From Bradyrhizobium sp. SK17 (lineage in GTDB: Bacteria > Pseudomonadota > Alphaproteobacteria > Rhizobiales > Xanthobacteraceae): a stretch of DNA of 64,000 bases. The stretch covers positions 124,001-188,000 of the forward strand of contig NZ_CP025113.1 in NCBI RefSeq assembly GCF_002831585.1, written 5' to 3'. The notes beneath the pieces were generated by a model that did not search any database, was not told the origin of the DNA, and saw only the letters and a program-made list of their open reading frames with translations. Below are positions 16,888-25,561 of the stretch, piece after piece. The translations under genes were made by a program, and so were the position numbers. Numbering within the stretch: position 1 is the stretch's first letter; each line of letters starts with the position of its first letter.

Positions 16888-18171
16888 TCAGGCCAGCCGC
16901 ATCCTGCGGATCGTGAACAGCGAGCACAGGCTGAGGATGCAGACCGCGGTGAGATAATAGCCCGGCGCGAGCTCGCCGATCAGCGCAAAACCGCCCATCC
17001 AGGTCATGATCGCCGGCCCCATGCCGCCGAACACCGTGACGCCGATATTGTAGCTGAGCCCGAGCCCGGTCGCACGTGTCGCCGGCGGAAACAGCTCCGA
17101 CATCAGCGCCGCCAGCGGCCCGTAATACAACGACTTGAGCACGCCGAGCCAGAGCACGCCGAGCAGGATGATGGTGGGCGTCGGCTTGCCGGTGAGCATC
17201 AGGAAGGCCGGGAAGATCGACACCAGCAGCAGCAGCGCGAACAGGATCATGTGCGTGGTGCGTCCGATCTTGTCGGAGACGAAGCCCGCGATCGGCGCCA
17301 GCAGCGCGACCGCGGTCTGCGCGGCGAATGCGGCGATGAACCCGACCGATGGTTCAAGGTTGAGCGTCTTCACCACATAGGTCGGCATGTAGATGATCAG
17401 GTAGTTCACCGCGGTCGACACCGCGAGCGCGCCGATCGCCAGGATGGTCGGGAGCATCTGTTTCGCGAACACCTCCTTGACCGGCGATCCCTGCTCTGCG
17501 GCCGGCGGCGGGGTCGCATCATCGACATGGTTGCGGATGTAGATGCCGACCGGGCCGATCAACACGCCGAACAGGAACGGCAGCCGCCAGCCCCAGGATT
17601 GCAGGTCCTCGGGGCTCATCAGCGAGGTCAGCAGCGCACCGAAGCCCGCGCCGAGCAGGCCGCTGACGCCCTGGCTCGCGAACTGCCAGCTCGCCACGAA
17701 GCCGCGCCGCTCCGGCATGTGCTCGACCAGGAACGCGGTCGATGAGCCGAACTCGCCGCCGGCGGAGAAGCCTTGCACCAGCCGCGCCGCCATCACGGCG
17801 ATCGGCGCCAGGATGCCGATGGTCTCGAAGGTCGGCATCAGCGCCAGCACCAGCGTGCCGAACGTCATCAGCACGATCGAGAGCATCAGCGAAGCCTTGC
17901 GGCCGTGACGGTCGGCATAGGCGCCGAGCACGACGCCGCCGATCGGACGGATCAGGAACGACAGGCCGAAGCTGCCGAAGGTGAGCAGCAGCGAGATGGT
18001 CGGGTCGTTCGTGGGAAAGAACGCCTTGGAGAGGTAGACCGCGAAATAGGCATAGACCGAGATGTCGTACCATTCGAGCGCATTACCGACCGAGGTCGCG
18101 ACGATCAGGCGGGTGATGTTTTTCTTGGTGGTGGCGTCGGCTTCGGAGGTGATCGGCGTCGATAGGGTCAT
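16888..18171 (-). CDS. MHS-family MFS transporter (metabolite:H+ symporter)
   Basis: The 427-residue, 12-helix transporter carries the MHS signatures NALEWYDISVYAYFAVYLSK, RPIGGVVLGAYADRHGRK and QGFSAGGEFGSSTAFLVEHM. These features place it with proline/betaine, shikimate, alpha-ketoglutarate and citrate importers. It sits between the M20-family hydrolase gene and the IclR gene on the same strand, so it probably imports the substrate that the hydrolase acts on. The 141-bp gap to the hydrolase contains a 46-bp perfect hairpin. Confidence 0.93.
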   Translation of the reverse strand: MTLSTPITSEADATTKKNITRLIVATSVGNALEWYDISVYAYFAVYLSKAFFPTNDPTISLLLTFGSFGLSFLIRPIGGVVLGAYADRHGRKASLMLSIVLMTFGTLVLALMPTFETIGILAPIAVMAARLVQGFSAGGEFGSSTAFLVEHMPERRGFVASWQFASQGVSGLLGAGFGALLTSLMSPEDLQSWGWRLPFLFGVLIGPVGIYIRNHVDDATPPPAAEQGSPVKEVFAKQMLPTILAIGALAVSTAVNYLIIYMPTYVVKTLNLEPSVGFIAAFAAQTAVALLAPIAGFVSDKIGRTTHMILFALLLLVSIFPAFLMLTGKPTPTIILLGVLWLGVLKSLYYGPLAALMSELFPPATRATGLGLSYNIGVTVFGGMGPAIMTWMGGFALIGELAPGYYLTAVCILSLCSLFTIRRMRLA

Positions 18172-18247
18172 CTAGATTCCTTGGCCGTGTCAGGCACTAC
18201 TCTCTCGGCGAGTCATGGCCGGGCTTGCTCCGGTCTTCCACGTCTTC

Positions 18248-18293
18248 CCCGTCATCCTGAGGAGCGGCTATCGCCGCTCCTCAGGATGACGGG
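18248..18293. repeat. TCATCCTGAGGAGC repeat, minimal perfect hairpin form
   Basis: Two 21-base arms beginning CCCGTCATCCTGAGGAGC pair perfectly around TATC. It lies between the M20 hydrolase and MHS genes, which are transcribed in the same direction, so it would be an intercistronic hairpin. Confidence 0.85.
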
Positions 18294-18312
18294 AAAAATG
18301 CGGCGCGGTCCC

Positions 18313-19698
18313 TCACCCCTTGCGCGGCGTCTCGCCGAGGTCCCAGAACAAGCCGGCCATGATGGTCAGCGCTTCCTCGGTCACCGGCAGCAGGATGTGC
18401 TCGTCAGGCGCATGCTGCGAGCAGCCGGGATAGGAGTGCGGCACCCAGATCGTCGGCAGGCCGAGTCCCTCGGAGAACACGTCGTTCGGCAGCGAGCCGC
18501 CGAAGTTCGGCAGCACCGCAGGCGCCTTGCCGGTGGTGGCGCGGATCGAGTTCGCGGCCCAGTCGATCCACGGACTGTCCATGTCGGTGCGCGAGGCGCC
18601 GAAGCGCTGCGCACCCGACACCTCGACCATCGGAAAGCCGTTCTTGTGCAGGTGGTCACGCACGCCATCAATCACTTCGAGGTATTTGGTGCCGACCACG
18701 AAGCGGAGTTGCAGCACCGCGTTGGCCTTGCCGGGGATCGCATTGGCGGGCTTCTCGATATTGCCCGCCGACATCGCCAGCACTTCCAGCGTATTCCAGG
18801 CATAGAGCCGCTCGGCCGCGGTCAGGCCCTCCTCGCCCCAATCCTCCGCCAGCTGCGGTTCATCCGCCGTCGGCTTGATTTCGACGTCGGCGAGCGCGGC
18901 GCGGACACGGTTCGAGATCGGCGGAGGCTTCAGGATATCGAGCTTCATGCGGCCCTTGCCGTCGACCAGGCTCGCGATCGCGTTGACCAGGATGGTGGCG
19001 GGATTGGCCAGCACGCCGCCCCAATTGCCGGAATGGTTGCCGCCCTCGCGCAGGTTGACGTCGAGATGGATGCGGTTGCCGCCACGGCAGCCGAGGAAGA
19101 TGGTCGGACGCTCCACCGACAGCCGCGGGCCGTCGGAAGCAATGAACAGATCGGCCTTCAATTCCTCGCGATGCGCCTCGCAGACCTCGCGCAGGTCGGG
19201 CGAGCCGATCTCCTCGCCGGTCTCGATGATGAACTTGGCATTGAAGCCGAGCTTGCCGCCGCGCGCCTGCTTCACCGCACGGAGCGCGGCCATGTTGATC
19301 GAATGCTGGCCCTTGTTGTCGGCGGTGCCGCGGCCATAGGCGCGATCGCCCTTGACGGTGATCTGCCAGGGATTGAGCCCGTCACGCCATTCGCCGACCA
19401 TGCCGTCGACGACGTCACCGTGGCCGTAGGTCAGCACGGTCGGCCGCGCGGCATCTTCCTGGTAGTCGGCGATCAGATAGGGTCCGCGGCCGGTCGGCGA
19501 TTCGATCAGCCTGGTCTTGAAATCGAGCTCGGCGAAGGCCGGTTGCAGATTCTCCACCAGATAGGCGCGCAGCGCATCACCCTTGTCGGCATTCAGGCTC
19601 TCGGTCTGGTAGCCGACCCTGCGGTCCAGCTCCTTCAGGAACTGTCCCGATTGAAAATGCTCTCGCACGTTCGCGATTGCGTCGGCCCGTGTCGCCAT
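18313..19698 (-). CDS. M20-family metallohydrolase (ArgE/DapE/carnosinase-like)
   Basis: The start ATG at 19696-19698 is preferred because GAAGGAA lies just upstream. The 461-residue enzyme has the M20 metal-binding series: YGHGDVVDG (His and Asp), GTADNKGQHSINMAAL, IETGEEIGSPDL (catalytic and bridging Glu) and C-terminal SQHAPDEHILL. A dimerisation lid lies in the middle third. Members remove amide-linked groups from amino acids or cut dipeptides, usually with two zinc ions in the cytoplasm. It is the first gene of a set with an MHS transporter and IclR regulator and is divergent from a flavin monooxygenase. Confidence 0.9.
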   Translation of the reverse strand: MATRADAIANVREHFQSGQFLKELDRRVGYQTESLNADKGDALRAYLVENLQPAFAELDFKTRLIESPTGRGPYLIADYQEDAARPTVLTYGHGDVVDGMVGEWRDGLNPWQITVKGDRAYGRGTADNKGQHSINMAALRAVKQARGGKLGFNAKFIIETGEEIGSPDLREVCEAHREELKADLFIASDGPRLSVERPTIFLGCRGGNRIHLDVNLREGGNHSGNWGGVLANPATILVNAIASLVDGKGRMKLDILKPPPISNRVRAALADVEIKPTADEPQLAEDWGEEGLTAAERLYAWNTLEVLAMSAGNIEKPANAIPGKANAVLQLRFVVGTKYLEVIDGVRDHLHKNGFPMVEVSGAQRFGASRTDMDSPWIDWAANSIRATTGKAPAVLPNFGGSLPNDVFSEGLGLPTIWVPHSYPGCSQHAPDEHILLPVTEEALTIMAGLFWDLGETPRKG

Positions 19699-19930
19699 GA
19701 TTGTTCCTTCGTCCGGTCGCGTCTTGGCATGATCCCGCTGGATAGGCTGCATCGCACACCCGGATCATGCTTCTGGAGGGCCGCAACCTATCGGGATCGG
19801 CGCAGCACCGGAAGGGTGTGAATCGCGAAGGGGCCTTGCCAAAACGTGGGAAGTCGCAACAAGTTGATGCGGGACGCCCGACATCGACCGGGCGGCACGG
19901 CGCGCAAGTTTTCGACCAAGGTTTTCAGCA
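19699..19930. other. 232-bp divergent promoter region, hydrolase/monooxygenase
   Basis: It holds no gene. It must contain both promoters and is the likely operator region for the IclR protein encoded at 15851. GCATGATC and GATCATGC lie at about 19731 and 19764, a 8-base inverted repeat that recalls the dispersed CGGATCATGC repeat, so I do not call it an operator. Confidence 0.45.
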
Positions 19931-21313
19931 ATGACAAAACAAATCCGGCTCAACGCCTTTGCCATGAACTGCGTGACGCATCAGTCGCCGGGGCTGTGGA
20001 CCCATCCGCGCGACCGCACCAAGGACTACAACAAGCTGTCCTACTGGACCGACCTGGCGAGGACGCTGGAGCGCGGACGGTTCGACGGCCTGTTCCTCGC
20101 CGACGTGCTCGGCGTCTATGACGTCTACGCGGGCAATCCGGATGCGGCGCTGCGCAATGCGGCGCAGACCCCGGCCAACGAGCCGCTGATGCTGATCCCG
20201 GCGATGGCCGCGGTGACCGAAAACCTCGGCTTCGGCGTCACCAGCAATCTCTCCTTCGAGCCGCCCTACCCGTTCGCGCGGCGGATGTCGACGCTCGATC
20301 ATCTGACCAATGGCCGGGTCGGCTGGAACGTGGTGACCGGCTATCTCGATTCGGCGGCGCGCGGTGCCGGCAAGGACAAGCAGACCGCGCATGACGACCG
20401 CTACGAGCTCGCCGACGAGTATATGGAGCTGGTCTACAAGCTCTGGGAAGGCAGCTGGGAGGATGACGCCGCGATCCGCGACGTCGCGCGCGGCATCTTT
20501 ACCGATCCTGCGAAGGTGCACCGTGTGCAGCACGAAGGCGCCAACTACCGGCTCAACGCAATCCATCTCTCCGAGCCGTCGCCGCAGCGCACGCCGGTGC
20601 TCTACCAGGCCGGCACCTCGCCGCGCGGCCGGCAATTCGCCGCCGAGCACGCCGAATGCGTATTCATGTCGGGACCGTCGGCGAAGGTGATCGGCCCGCG
20701 GGTGGCGGCGATCCGCGAGCTCGCCGCCGAGAAGGGCCGCAACGCGGCCGAAATCCTGATGTTCTCGATGATGTGCATCGTGGTGGCGCCGACCGAGGCC
20801 GAAGCCAAGGCGAAGTATGCCGAGTACCGCAGCCATATCAGCCACGAGGGCGCGCTGGCGCTGATGTCGGGCTGGACCGGCGTCGACTTCTCGACCTATT
20901 CGCTCGACCAGGAGGTGCGGCACGTGCAGAACGACGCCGGCCGCTCCGCGATGGACAATGTCACCCGCGCCGATCCCGACCGGGTCTGGACCGTGCGCGA
21001 GGTCGCCGAGCATGTCGGCATCGGCGGCGCCGGACCGGTCGTGGTCGGCACGCCCGAGCAGGTCGCCGACAAGATCGAACAATGGTTCGAGGAGACCGAC
21101 GTCGACGGCCTCAACGTCGCCTTCGCGATCTCGCCCGGCGATTTCGAGGACATCGCCGACATGCTGGTGCCGGAGCTCGTCAAGCGCGGCCGCTACAAGC
21201 GGGAATATGCCAAGGGCACGCTGCGGGAGAAGCTGTTCGGCGAAGGCCGTGCACGGCTGAACGATGCGCATCCGGCGAGCCGCTATCGCGTGAAGCCGAG
21301 CGCCGCGCAGTAG
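19931..21313 (+). CDS. Flavin-dependent monooxygenase of the NtaA/SnaA/DszA (LLM) family
   Basis: The 460-residue protein is a bacterial-luciferase-like oxidoreductase of the two-component type that uses reduced FMN from a separate reductase. Typical features are RLNAFAMNCVTHQSPGLWTH, the active-site stretch FEPPYPFARRMSTLDHLTNGRVGWNVVTG and the C-terminal GTPEQVADKIEQWFEE. Characterised relatives split nitrilotriacetate, EDTA or alkanesulfonates, or oxidise dibenzothiophene sulfone. No flavin reductase gene is adjacent. The divergent M20 hydrolase and MHS importer suggest a shared catabolic route for a nitrogen or sulfur compound. Confidence 0.92.
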   Translation: MTKQIRLNAFAMNCVTHQSPGLWTHPRDRTKDYNKLSYWTDLARTLERGRFDGLFLADVLGVYDVYAGNPDAALRNAAQTPANEPLMLIPAMAAVTENLGFGVTSNLSFEPPYPFARRMSTLDHLTNGRVGWNVVTGYLDSAARGAGKDKQTAHDDRYELADEYMELVYKLWEGSWEDDAAIRDVARGIFTDPAKVHRVQHEGANYRLNAIHLSEPSPQRTPVLYQAGTSPRGRQFAAEHAECVFMSGPSAKVIGPRVAAIRELAAEKGRNAAEILMFSMMCIVVAPTEAEAKAKYAEYRSHISHEGALALMSGWTGVDFSTYSLDQEVRHVQNDAGRSAMDNVTRADPDRVWTVREVAEHVGIGGAGPVVVGTPEQVADKIEQWFEETDVDGLNVAFAISPGDFEDIADMLVPELVKRGRYKREYAKGTLREKLFGEGRARLNDAHPASRYRVKPSAAQ

Positions 21314-21316
21314 GTG

Positions 21317-21418
21317 CGTAGGGTGGGTTAGCGAAGCGTAACCCACCATCTTCGTCCAAGTCTCACGTGCGGATGAGAGACCGACGGTGGGTTACGCCTT
21401 CGGCTAACCCACCCTACG
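21317..21418. repeat. CGTAGGGTGGGTTAGC dispersed palindromic repeat
   Basis: The ends CGTAGGGTGGGTTAGCGAAG and CGGCTAACCCACCCTACG are near-perfect inverted arms of a ~100-bp element, with a second inner pair TAACCCACC/GGTGGGTTA. It lies between convergent genes and could serve both as terminator. A related, smaller element is at 31817-31900. Confidence 0.85.
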
Positions 21419-21454
21419 ATTTCCGACCCGTCATCCTGAGGAACGCGGCCAAAC

Positions 21455-23119
21455 TCAATTCACCGAATTGCTCACCACCACCTCGATCAGCTTCGCGCCG
21501 GGCCGGCTGAACGCGGAATTCAGCATGCCCTTCAGCTCCTGCGGATCGGTGATCTTGATCGCCTCGAGCCCGAGCGAGCGCGCCAGCGCCGTGAAATCGA
21601 CCGGCGGGTCGATGAAGTCCATGCCGACATAATTGTCGTCGCCGTGGAAGGCGAGCAGGCGCTGCTTGATGATGCGATAGCCGCCATTGTTGACGATGAC
21701 GAAGTTGAGCGGCAGCTTGTGGTTGGCTGCGGTCCACAGCGACTGGATCGAATACATCGACGAGCCATCGCCGGAATAGCACACCACCGGCCGCTGCGGA
21801 TTGGCGAGGCTGACGCCGACCGAGGCGGGCAGCCCCCAGCCGATGCCGCCGGAGGCCAGCGCGTGATAGCCGTAACGGTCGCGATGCGGCCTCAAGCCGA
21901 TGATCTGCCGCGACGAGGTCAGGCCTTCGTCGACCAGGATTGCATGATCGGGCATCGCTTCCACGACTTGCAGCGCGAGCCAATCCGGATCGATCGGCGA
22001 GGTCTGGCTGGCCTTCGAGATCTGCTCAACCAGCGCCTTGCGCTTCGCCGCCCAGTTTTTCGTCGACAGCACCGCGAGCCCCTGTCTGGCGCGCGCCGCC
22101 AGCGCGCCGCCGCCCGCCTGTTTCAACGCCGGCACCAGCGCGCGCAGCGTCTCCTTGACGTCGGCCTTCACAGCGATCTCGGCGCCATAATTGCGGGCGA
22201 GATCGTTGTCGACCAGGCCGACCTGCACGATCGAGAGCCCGTCCGGCAGCGGATCGACCTCGCTGTAGACCGACATCCGCAGCGGGTCGCCGCCGAGCGC
22301 GATCAACAGGTCATGCGGTGCCAGGACGTCGCGCGCGACCTTCTGCAACCGCGCGATCGCGCCCATGAAACTCGGGCTCTCGGACAGGAAATGCGCGCCA
22401 TAGGGCGTCGGCGATTGCCAGGCCGGGCAGCCCAGCGTCTCGGCGAGATCGGCGGCCTCGCGCAGCGCATCGCTCTTGACGATCTCGTCGCCGACCACGA
22501 TCACCGGGCGCTCGGCCTTGAGGATGCGCGCGGCCAGCGCGCTGAGCGAGTCCTCCGACGGACGAACCCGTGTGTCGATCCGGGTGGAACGGCCAAGCTC
22601 GATGCCGGCCTCGGCATTGAGGATGTCACCCGGCAGCGAGATGAACACCGGGCCGGTCGGCGGCGTGGTCGCGATCTTGGCGGCGCGGCGCACGATACGC
22701 GGCAGGTCCTCGAGCCGCGTCACCTCGACCGCCCATTTCACCAAGGGGGTGGCCATCTGCACCAGCGGGCCGAACAGTACCGGCTCGGTCAGGCCGTGGC
22801 CTTGCTCCTGTTGCCCGGCGGTGAGGATCAGCGGCGTGCCGGTGAAGCTCGCATTGTAGAGCGAGCCCATCGCATTGCCGAGGCCGGGCGCGACATGGAC
22901 GTTACAGGCGACCAGCTTGCCGGAGGCGCGGCTGAAGCCATCGGCCATCGCGACCACGAGGCTCTCCTGCATCGCCATCACATAGGTGAGATCGGGATGG
23001 TCCTTTAGCGCGTGCATGATCGGCAGTTCGGTGGTGCCGGGATTGCCGAACAGATGGGTGACGCCCTCATCCTTCAGCAGCGCCAGAAATGCCGAGCGGC
23101 CGGTAATGCGATTCTTCAT
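21455..23119 (-). CDS. Thiamine-diphosphate-dependent enzyme, benzoylformate decarboxylase-like
   Basis: Start ATG at 23117-23119 has GGAGGGAAC upstream. The 554-residue enzyme has three ThDP domains: N-terminal PYR domain (LFGNPGTTELPIMHAL, catalytic Glu), a central domain that includes PVIVVGDEIV, and C-terminal PP domain with GDGSSMYSIQSLWTAA and VNNGGY, the metal/ThDP motif. The wording is closest to benzoylformate decarboxylase/acetolactate-synthase large-chain-like enzymes. It decarboxylates a 2-oxo acid or joins two carbonyls. It stands alone between a secreted-protein gene and a repeat. FAD binding typical of true acetolactate synthase cannot be judged. Confidence 0.88.
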   Translation of the reverse strand: MKNRITGRSAFLALLKDEGVTHLFGNPGTTELPIMHALKDHPDLTYVMAMQESLVVAMADGFSRASGKLVACNVHVAPGLGNAMGSLYNASFTGTPLILTAGQQEQGHGLTEPVLFGPLVQMATPLVKWAVEVTRLEDLPRIVRRAAKIATTPPTGPVFISLPGDILNAEAGIELGRSTRIDTRVRPSEDSLSALAARILKAERPVIVVGDEIVKSDALREAADLAETLGCPAWQSPTPYGAHFLSESPSFMGAIARLQKVARDVLAPHDLLIALGGDPLRMSVYSEVDPLPDGLSIVQVGLVDNDLARNYGAEIAVKADVKETLRALVPALKQAGGGALAARARQGLAVLSTKNWAAKRKALVEQISKASQTSPIDPDWLALQVVEAMPDHAILVDEGLTSSRQIIGLRPHRDRYGYHALASGGIGWGLPASVGVSLANPQRPVVCYSGDGSSMYSIQSLWTAANHKLPLNFVIVNNGGYRIIKQRLLAFHGDDNYVGMDFIDPPVDFTALARSLGLEAIKITDPQELKGMLNSAFSRPGAKLIEVVVSNSVN

Positions 23120-23353
23120 GTTCCCTCCAGGCCTGCCGGCGCGTTGGCCGACGGGATCGAGCGAGATGACCAAACTTGCGCGGTGCGGGCAATCGAGCGG
23201 GCGATCATGGCGGCATTCCGCAGGCGCGCGCCTCACGGAAGGTTTCGTTCGCGCTTGCGATCAGCGACATCTTGATCGGCATTAAACCTCTGTAACCCGA
23301 CGAACCCGCCGTCCGCTCATCGCCTCCAACTGATGTTGAAGGAGGTGATATTC

Positions 23354-23683
23354 ATGAAACTCGTTTCCGCATGTGTTGGCATCGCCGCCCTCGGCGGCGT
23401 TGCTCTGTCCAGCACCCCCGCATCGGCGATGCCGATCGAAGTCCCCGCAGCGGGAGCCGTCGTCCCCGCCGGCTACGTCTGCAACGAATGGGGCCATTGC
23501 TGGCACCGCCATTATTACGGCGGCGGCTACTACCATCCGCAATCCTATTACCATCCGCAGTACTGGGGTGGTTACGGCTATGGTGGCTGGGGCTGGCACC
23601 GGCACTGGCGTCACGGTTACCACTGGCGTCATTGGCGCCACTGGCATCGCTGGCACCATTGGCATCGCTGGCACCGCTATTGA
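23354..23683 (+). CDS. Small secreted His/Trp/Gly/Tyr-rich protein
   Basis: The ATG at 23354 follows an ideal GGAGGTGATAT site. The 109-residue product has a signal peptide (KLVSACVGIAALGGVALSS, cleavage near ASA) and one short hydrophobic stretch, then low-complexity sequence: YYGGGYYHPQSYYHPQYW and a run of WRHW/WHRW units to the C-terminus. It has about 20 histidines in the last half, so metal binding or a glassy cell-surface role is possible. Proteins of this style are widespread and uncharacterised in Bradyrhizobium. A UUCG-loop terminator follows directly. Confidence 0.85.
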   Translation: MKLVSACVGIAALGGVALSSTPASAMPIEVPAAGAVVPAGYVCNEWGHCWHRHYYGGGYYHPQSYYHPQYWGGYGYGGWGWHRHWRHGYHWRHWRHWHRWHHWHRWHRY

Positions 23684-23688
23684 GCGCG

Positions 23689-23716
23689 GAGGAAGGGGCT
23701 TCGGCCCCTTCCTCTT
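23689..23716 (+). terminator. Intrinsic terminator with UUCG tetraloop
   Basis: GAGGAAGGGGC and GCCCCTTCCTC pair over 11 bp around TTCG and are followed by TT. It starts six bases after the stop of the His-rich protein, so it ends that transcript and may also insulate the convergent GFA gene. Confidence 0.8.
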
Positions 23717-23723
23717 CAGCGTG

Positions 23724-24239
23724 CTAGAACATCCCCTCGCGCGCGCTGCGCTTCTTCTTTTTCGAGCGTTGCCACACCACGCCGGGATAGCCTTTCAGCG
23801 GCACCAACGGTTCGCCGGTGTAGGCCCATTCCTGCAACTCCTCGATCGCGATGTGATAGAGCGGCTGCCGCCCGGTGCGCCCCGAAAACAGCGCGCGCGG
23901 GATGTTGACCATATGCGGCGAGCGGGCGCGTTCGTAGATGATCGGCGTGCCGCAATTGGTGCAGAAGCTGCGCGCGGTCTTGCTCTTCGCGTCTTCGTAA
24001 CGCGACAGCTCGCTCTCGCCTTGCGTGATGCGGAAGCGCTTGCGCCAGCTGCCGACATAGGTCGCATACACAGCGCCATGGGCGCGGCGGCTGGCTTGTG
24101 TGTGATCATGCCAGGCCCAGCGCGCCGGCACGTCGATCTCGAACCGCACCTTGCCGCACAGGCATTGGCCGGAAGCGGGCTTTGCCAGCGCCACCGGCTT
24201 CGGCTTCTTGGTCGGCTCGAATTCGTCGTCCGGAAACAT
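23724..24239 (-). CDS. GFA/CENP-V-family zinc-fold protein with altered central metal site
   Basis: The 171-residue protein begins its fold with ASGQCLCGKVRFEIDV (Cys26, Cys28) and ends with FCTNCGTPI (Cys93, Cys96), both diagnostic of the GFA domain. The middle CHCxxCR site of classical members is replaced by WHDHTQASRRAHGA, with His but no Cys, so the usual catalytic/zinc site is incomplete. Glutathione-dependent formaldehyde activation should not be assumed. It is 33 bp before an old-yellow-enzyme gene on the same strand, ending upstream of it in transcription order, which suggests an operon. Confidence 0.85.
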   Translation of the reverse strand: MFPDDEFEPTKKPKPVALAKPASGQCLCGKVRFEIDVPARWAWHDHTQASRRAHGAVYATYVGSWRKRFRITQGESELSRYEDAKSKTARSFCTNCGTPIIYERARSPHMVNIPRALFSGRTGRQPLYHIAIEELQEWAYTGEPLVPLKGYPGVVWQRSKKKKRSAREGMF

Positions 24240-24272
24240 CGCCGGCTCTATCCGGGCTACGAAACAGCGTTT

Positions 24273-25400
24273 CTAGGCCTGCGCCAGTTCGTCATGCACG
24301 GGATAATCCGTGTAGCCCTTCTCCTCGCCGGCATAGAACGTCGCGCGGTTGTACTTGGTCAGCGGATAGCCGCGTTGCAGGCGGCGCGGCAGGTCCGGGT
24401 TGGAGATGAAGTAACGGCCGAACGCGATCGCGTCGGCATGGCCTTCGGCGAGCGCGCGCTCCGCGCTGTCACCGATGAAATTGCCGGCTGATATCAGCAC
24501 GCCGCTCCACATCGGCCGGTACAGCACCATTGCCGACGGCACATCCTTCCAATCGACATCGGCACGGCCGGTGCCGGAGGCGCGCGGCTCGATGAAATGC
24601 AGATAGGCCAGCCCGAACTTGTCCAGCGCCTTGATGGCGTGGCTGTAGAGCGGCATCGGGTCGGCCTCGCCGCTGCCATTGGCGATGCCGTAGGGCGACA
24701 GCCGCACGCCGACGCGGTTGGCGCCCCAGACCTCGGTTACCGCCTGGGTCACCTCCAGCAGGAAGCGGACGCGGTTCTCGATCGAGCCGCCATACTGGTC
24801 GGTGCGCAGGTTGCTCTTCGATTGCAGGAACTGCTCAATCAGATAGCCATTGGCGCCGTGGATCTCGACGCCGTCGAAGCCGGCGGCGAGCGCGTTCTTC
24901 GCGCCCTGCCGGTAGGCCTCGACCATCAGCGCGACCTCGGCCGTCTCGAGCGCGCGCGGCGTCTCGTAATCGACCACCTTGCCGTCCGCCGTCATGCACT
25001 TGAACTCTGGGGGGATCGCGACCGTCGACGGCGCCACCGGCAGCGCGCCATCCGGCTGGAACGAGGAATGCGAGACGCGGCCGACGTGCCAGAGTTGCAG
25101 GAAGATCAGGCCGCCCTTGGCGTGCACGGCATTGACCACCTCGCGCCAGCCCGCGATCTGGGCCTCGCTGTAGATGCCGGGGACGCCGGGATTGCCGAAA
25201 CCGGTCGCGACCACGGGCGAGGCTTCCGCGATCAGCAGGCCGCCCGGCGTGGCGCGCTGCGCGTAATATTCCGCGTTCATCGGCCGAGGCACGAGGCTCG
25301 GCCGCGCCGCCCGCATCCGGGTGAGCGGTGCCATCACGACACGGTGCTTGAGCTCATAGGGACCGACCTTGAGCGGCGAAAACAGCGACGAAGAAGCCAT
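24273..25400 (-). CDS. Old-yellow-enzyme family NADH:flavin oxidoreductase (NemA-like)
   Basis: The 375-residue TIM-barrel flavoenzyme shows SPLKVGPYELKHRVVMAPLTR, LQLWHVGRVSH, the active-site HGANGYLIEQFLQSKSNLRTD and NRVRFLLEVTQAV, all standard OYE elements, with the H-x-x-N type proton pair in GVEIHGANG. It reduces activated C=C bonds or nitro groups with NAD(P)H and FMN. The start at 25400 is taken because the product begins MASSSLFSPLKVGPY, matching the family's short N-terminus. It is followed by the GFA gene; no transcription regulator is linked. Confidence 0.92.
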   Translation of the reverse strand: MASSSLFSPLKVGPYELKHRVVMAPLTRMRAARPSLVPRPMNAEYYAQRATPGGLLIAEASPVVATGFGNPGVPGIYSEAQIAGWREVVNAVHAKGGLIFLQLWHVGRVSHSSFQPDGALPVAPSTVAIPPEFKCMTADGKVVDYETPRALETAEVALMVEAYRQGAKNALAAGFDGVEIHGANGYLIEQFLQSKSNLRTDQYGGSIENRVRFLLEVTQAVTEVWGANRVGVRLSPYGIANGSGEADPMPLYSHAIKALDKFGLAYLHFIEPRASGTGRADVDWKDVPSAMVLYRPMWSGVLISAGNFIGDSAERALAEGHADAIAFGRYFISNPDLPRRLQRGYPLTKYNRATFYAGEEKGYTDYPVHDELAQA

Positions 25401-25447
25401 GCCTACCCCAAATGTTCTTTTGCGATTTCCCGTTATATTCTGGGCAC

Positions 25448-25489
25448 GATCGGCTCGGAAAACCGGTGCCCACTTTTCCGGATCATGCC
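25448..25489. repeat. CGGAAAACCGG..CACTTTTCCGGATCATGC repeat (copy 1)
   Basis: The stretch CGGAAAACCGGTGCCCACTT plus TTCCGGATCATGC is repeated at 52882-52929. Here it interrupts a patch with CCCGTTATATTC to the left and CCCGTTATGTAACGGG to the right, as if inserted in the promoter of the ModE-like gene. Confidence 0.75.
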
Positions 25490-25503
25490 CGTTATGTAAC
25501 GGG
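25488..25503. promoter_or_regulatory. Dyad CCCGTTA-TG-TAACGGG before ModE-like gene
   Basis: The 7-base arms CCCGTTA and TAACGGG are perfect and separated by TG. A half-site CCCGTTATAT lies 57 bp upstream at about 25430. ModE-type regulators bind CGTTATAT-like dyads, so autoregulation is plausible but not proven. Confidence 0.45.
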
Positions 25504-25561
25504 TTCATCTTGTTCATAAAAGCAGGTAGTGGCAATCTGTTGCCAAGAGAACAGGTCTCCC

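Noticed and set aside
21644..23008. Plus-strand open frame (454 codons) opposite the ThDP enzyme
   Set aside because: Antisense shadow, Arg-rich without any domain; the minus-strand ThDP gene is clear.
23500..23680. CRISPR-like or tandem-repeat array in the His-rich gene
   Set aside because: The repetition is at the protein level (WRHW units) with no regular DNA repeat-spacer structure; no CRISPR array or cas gene is present in the window.
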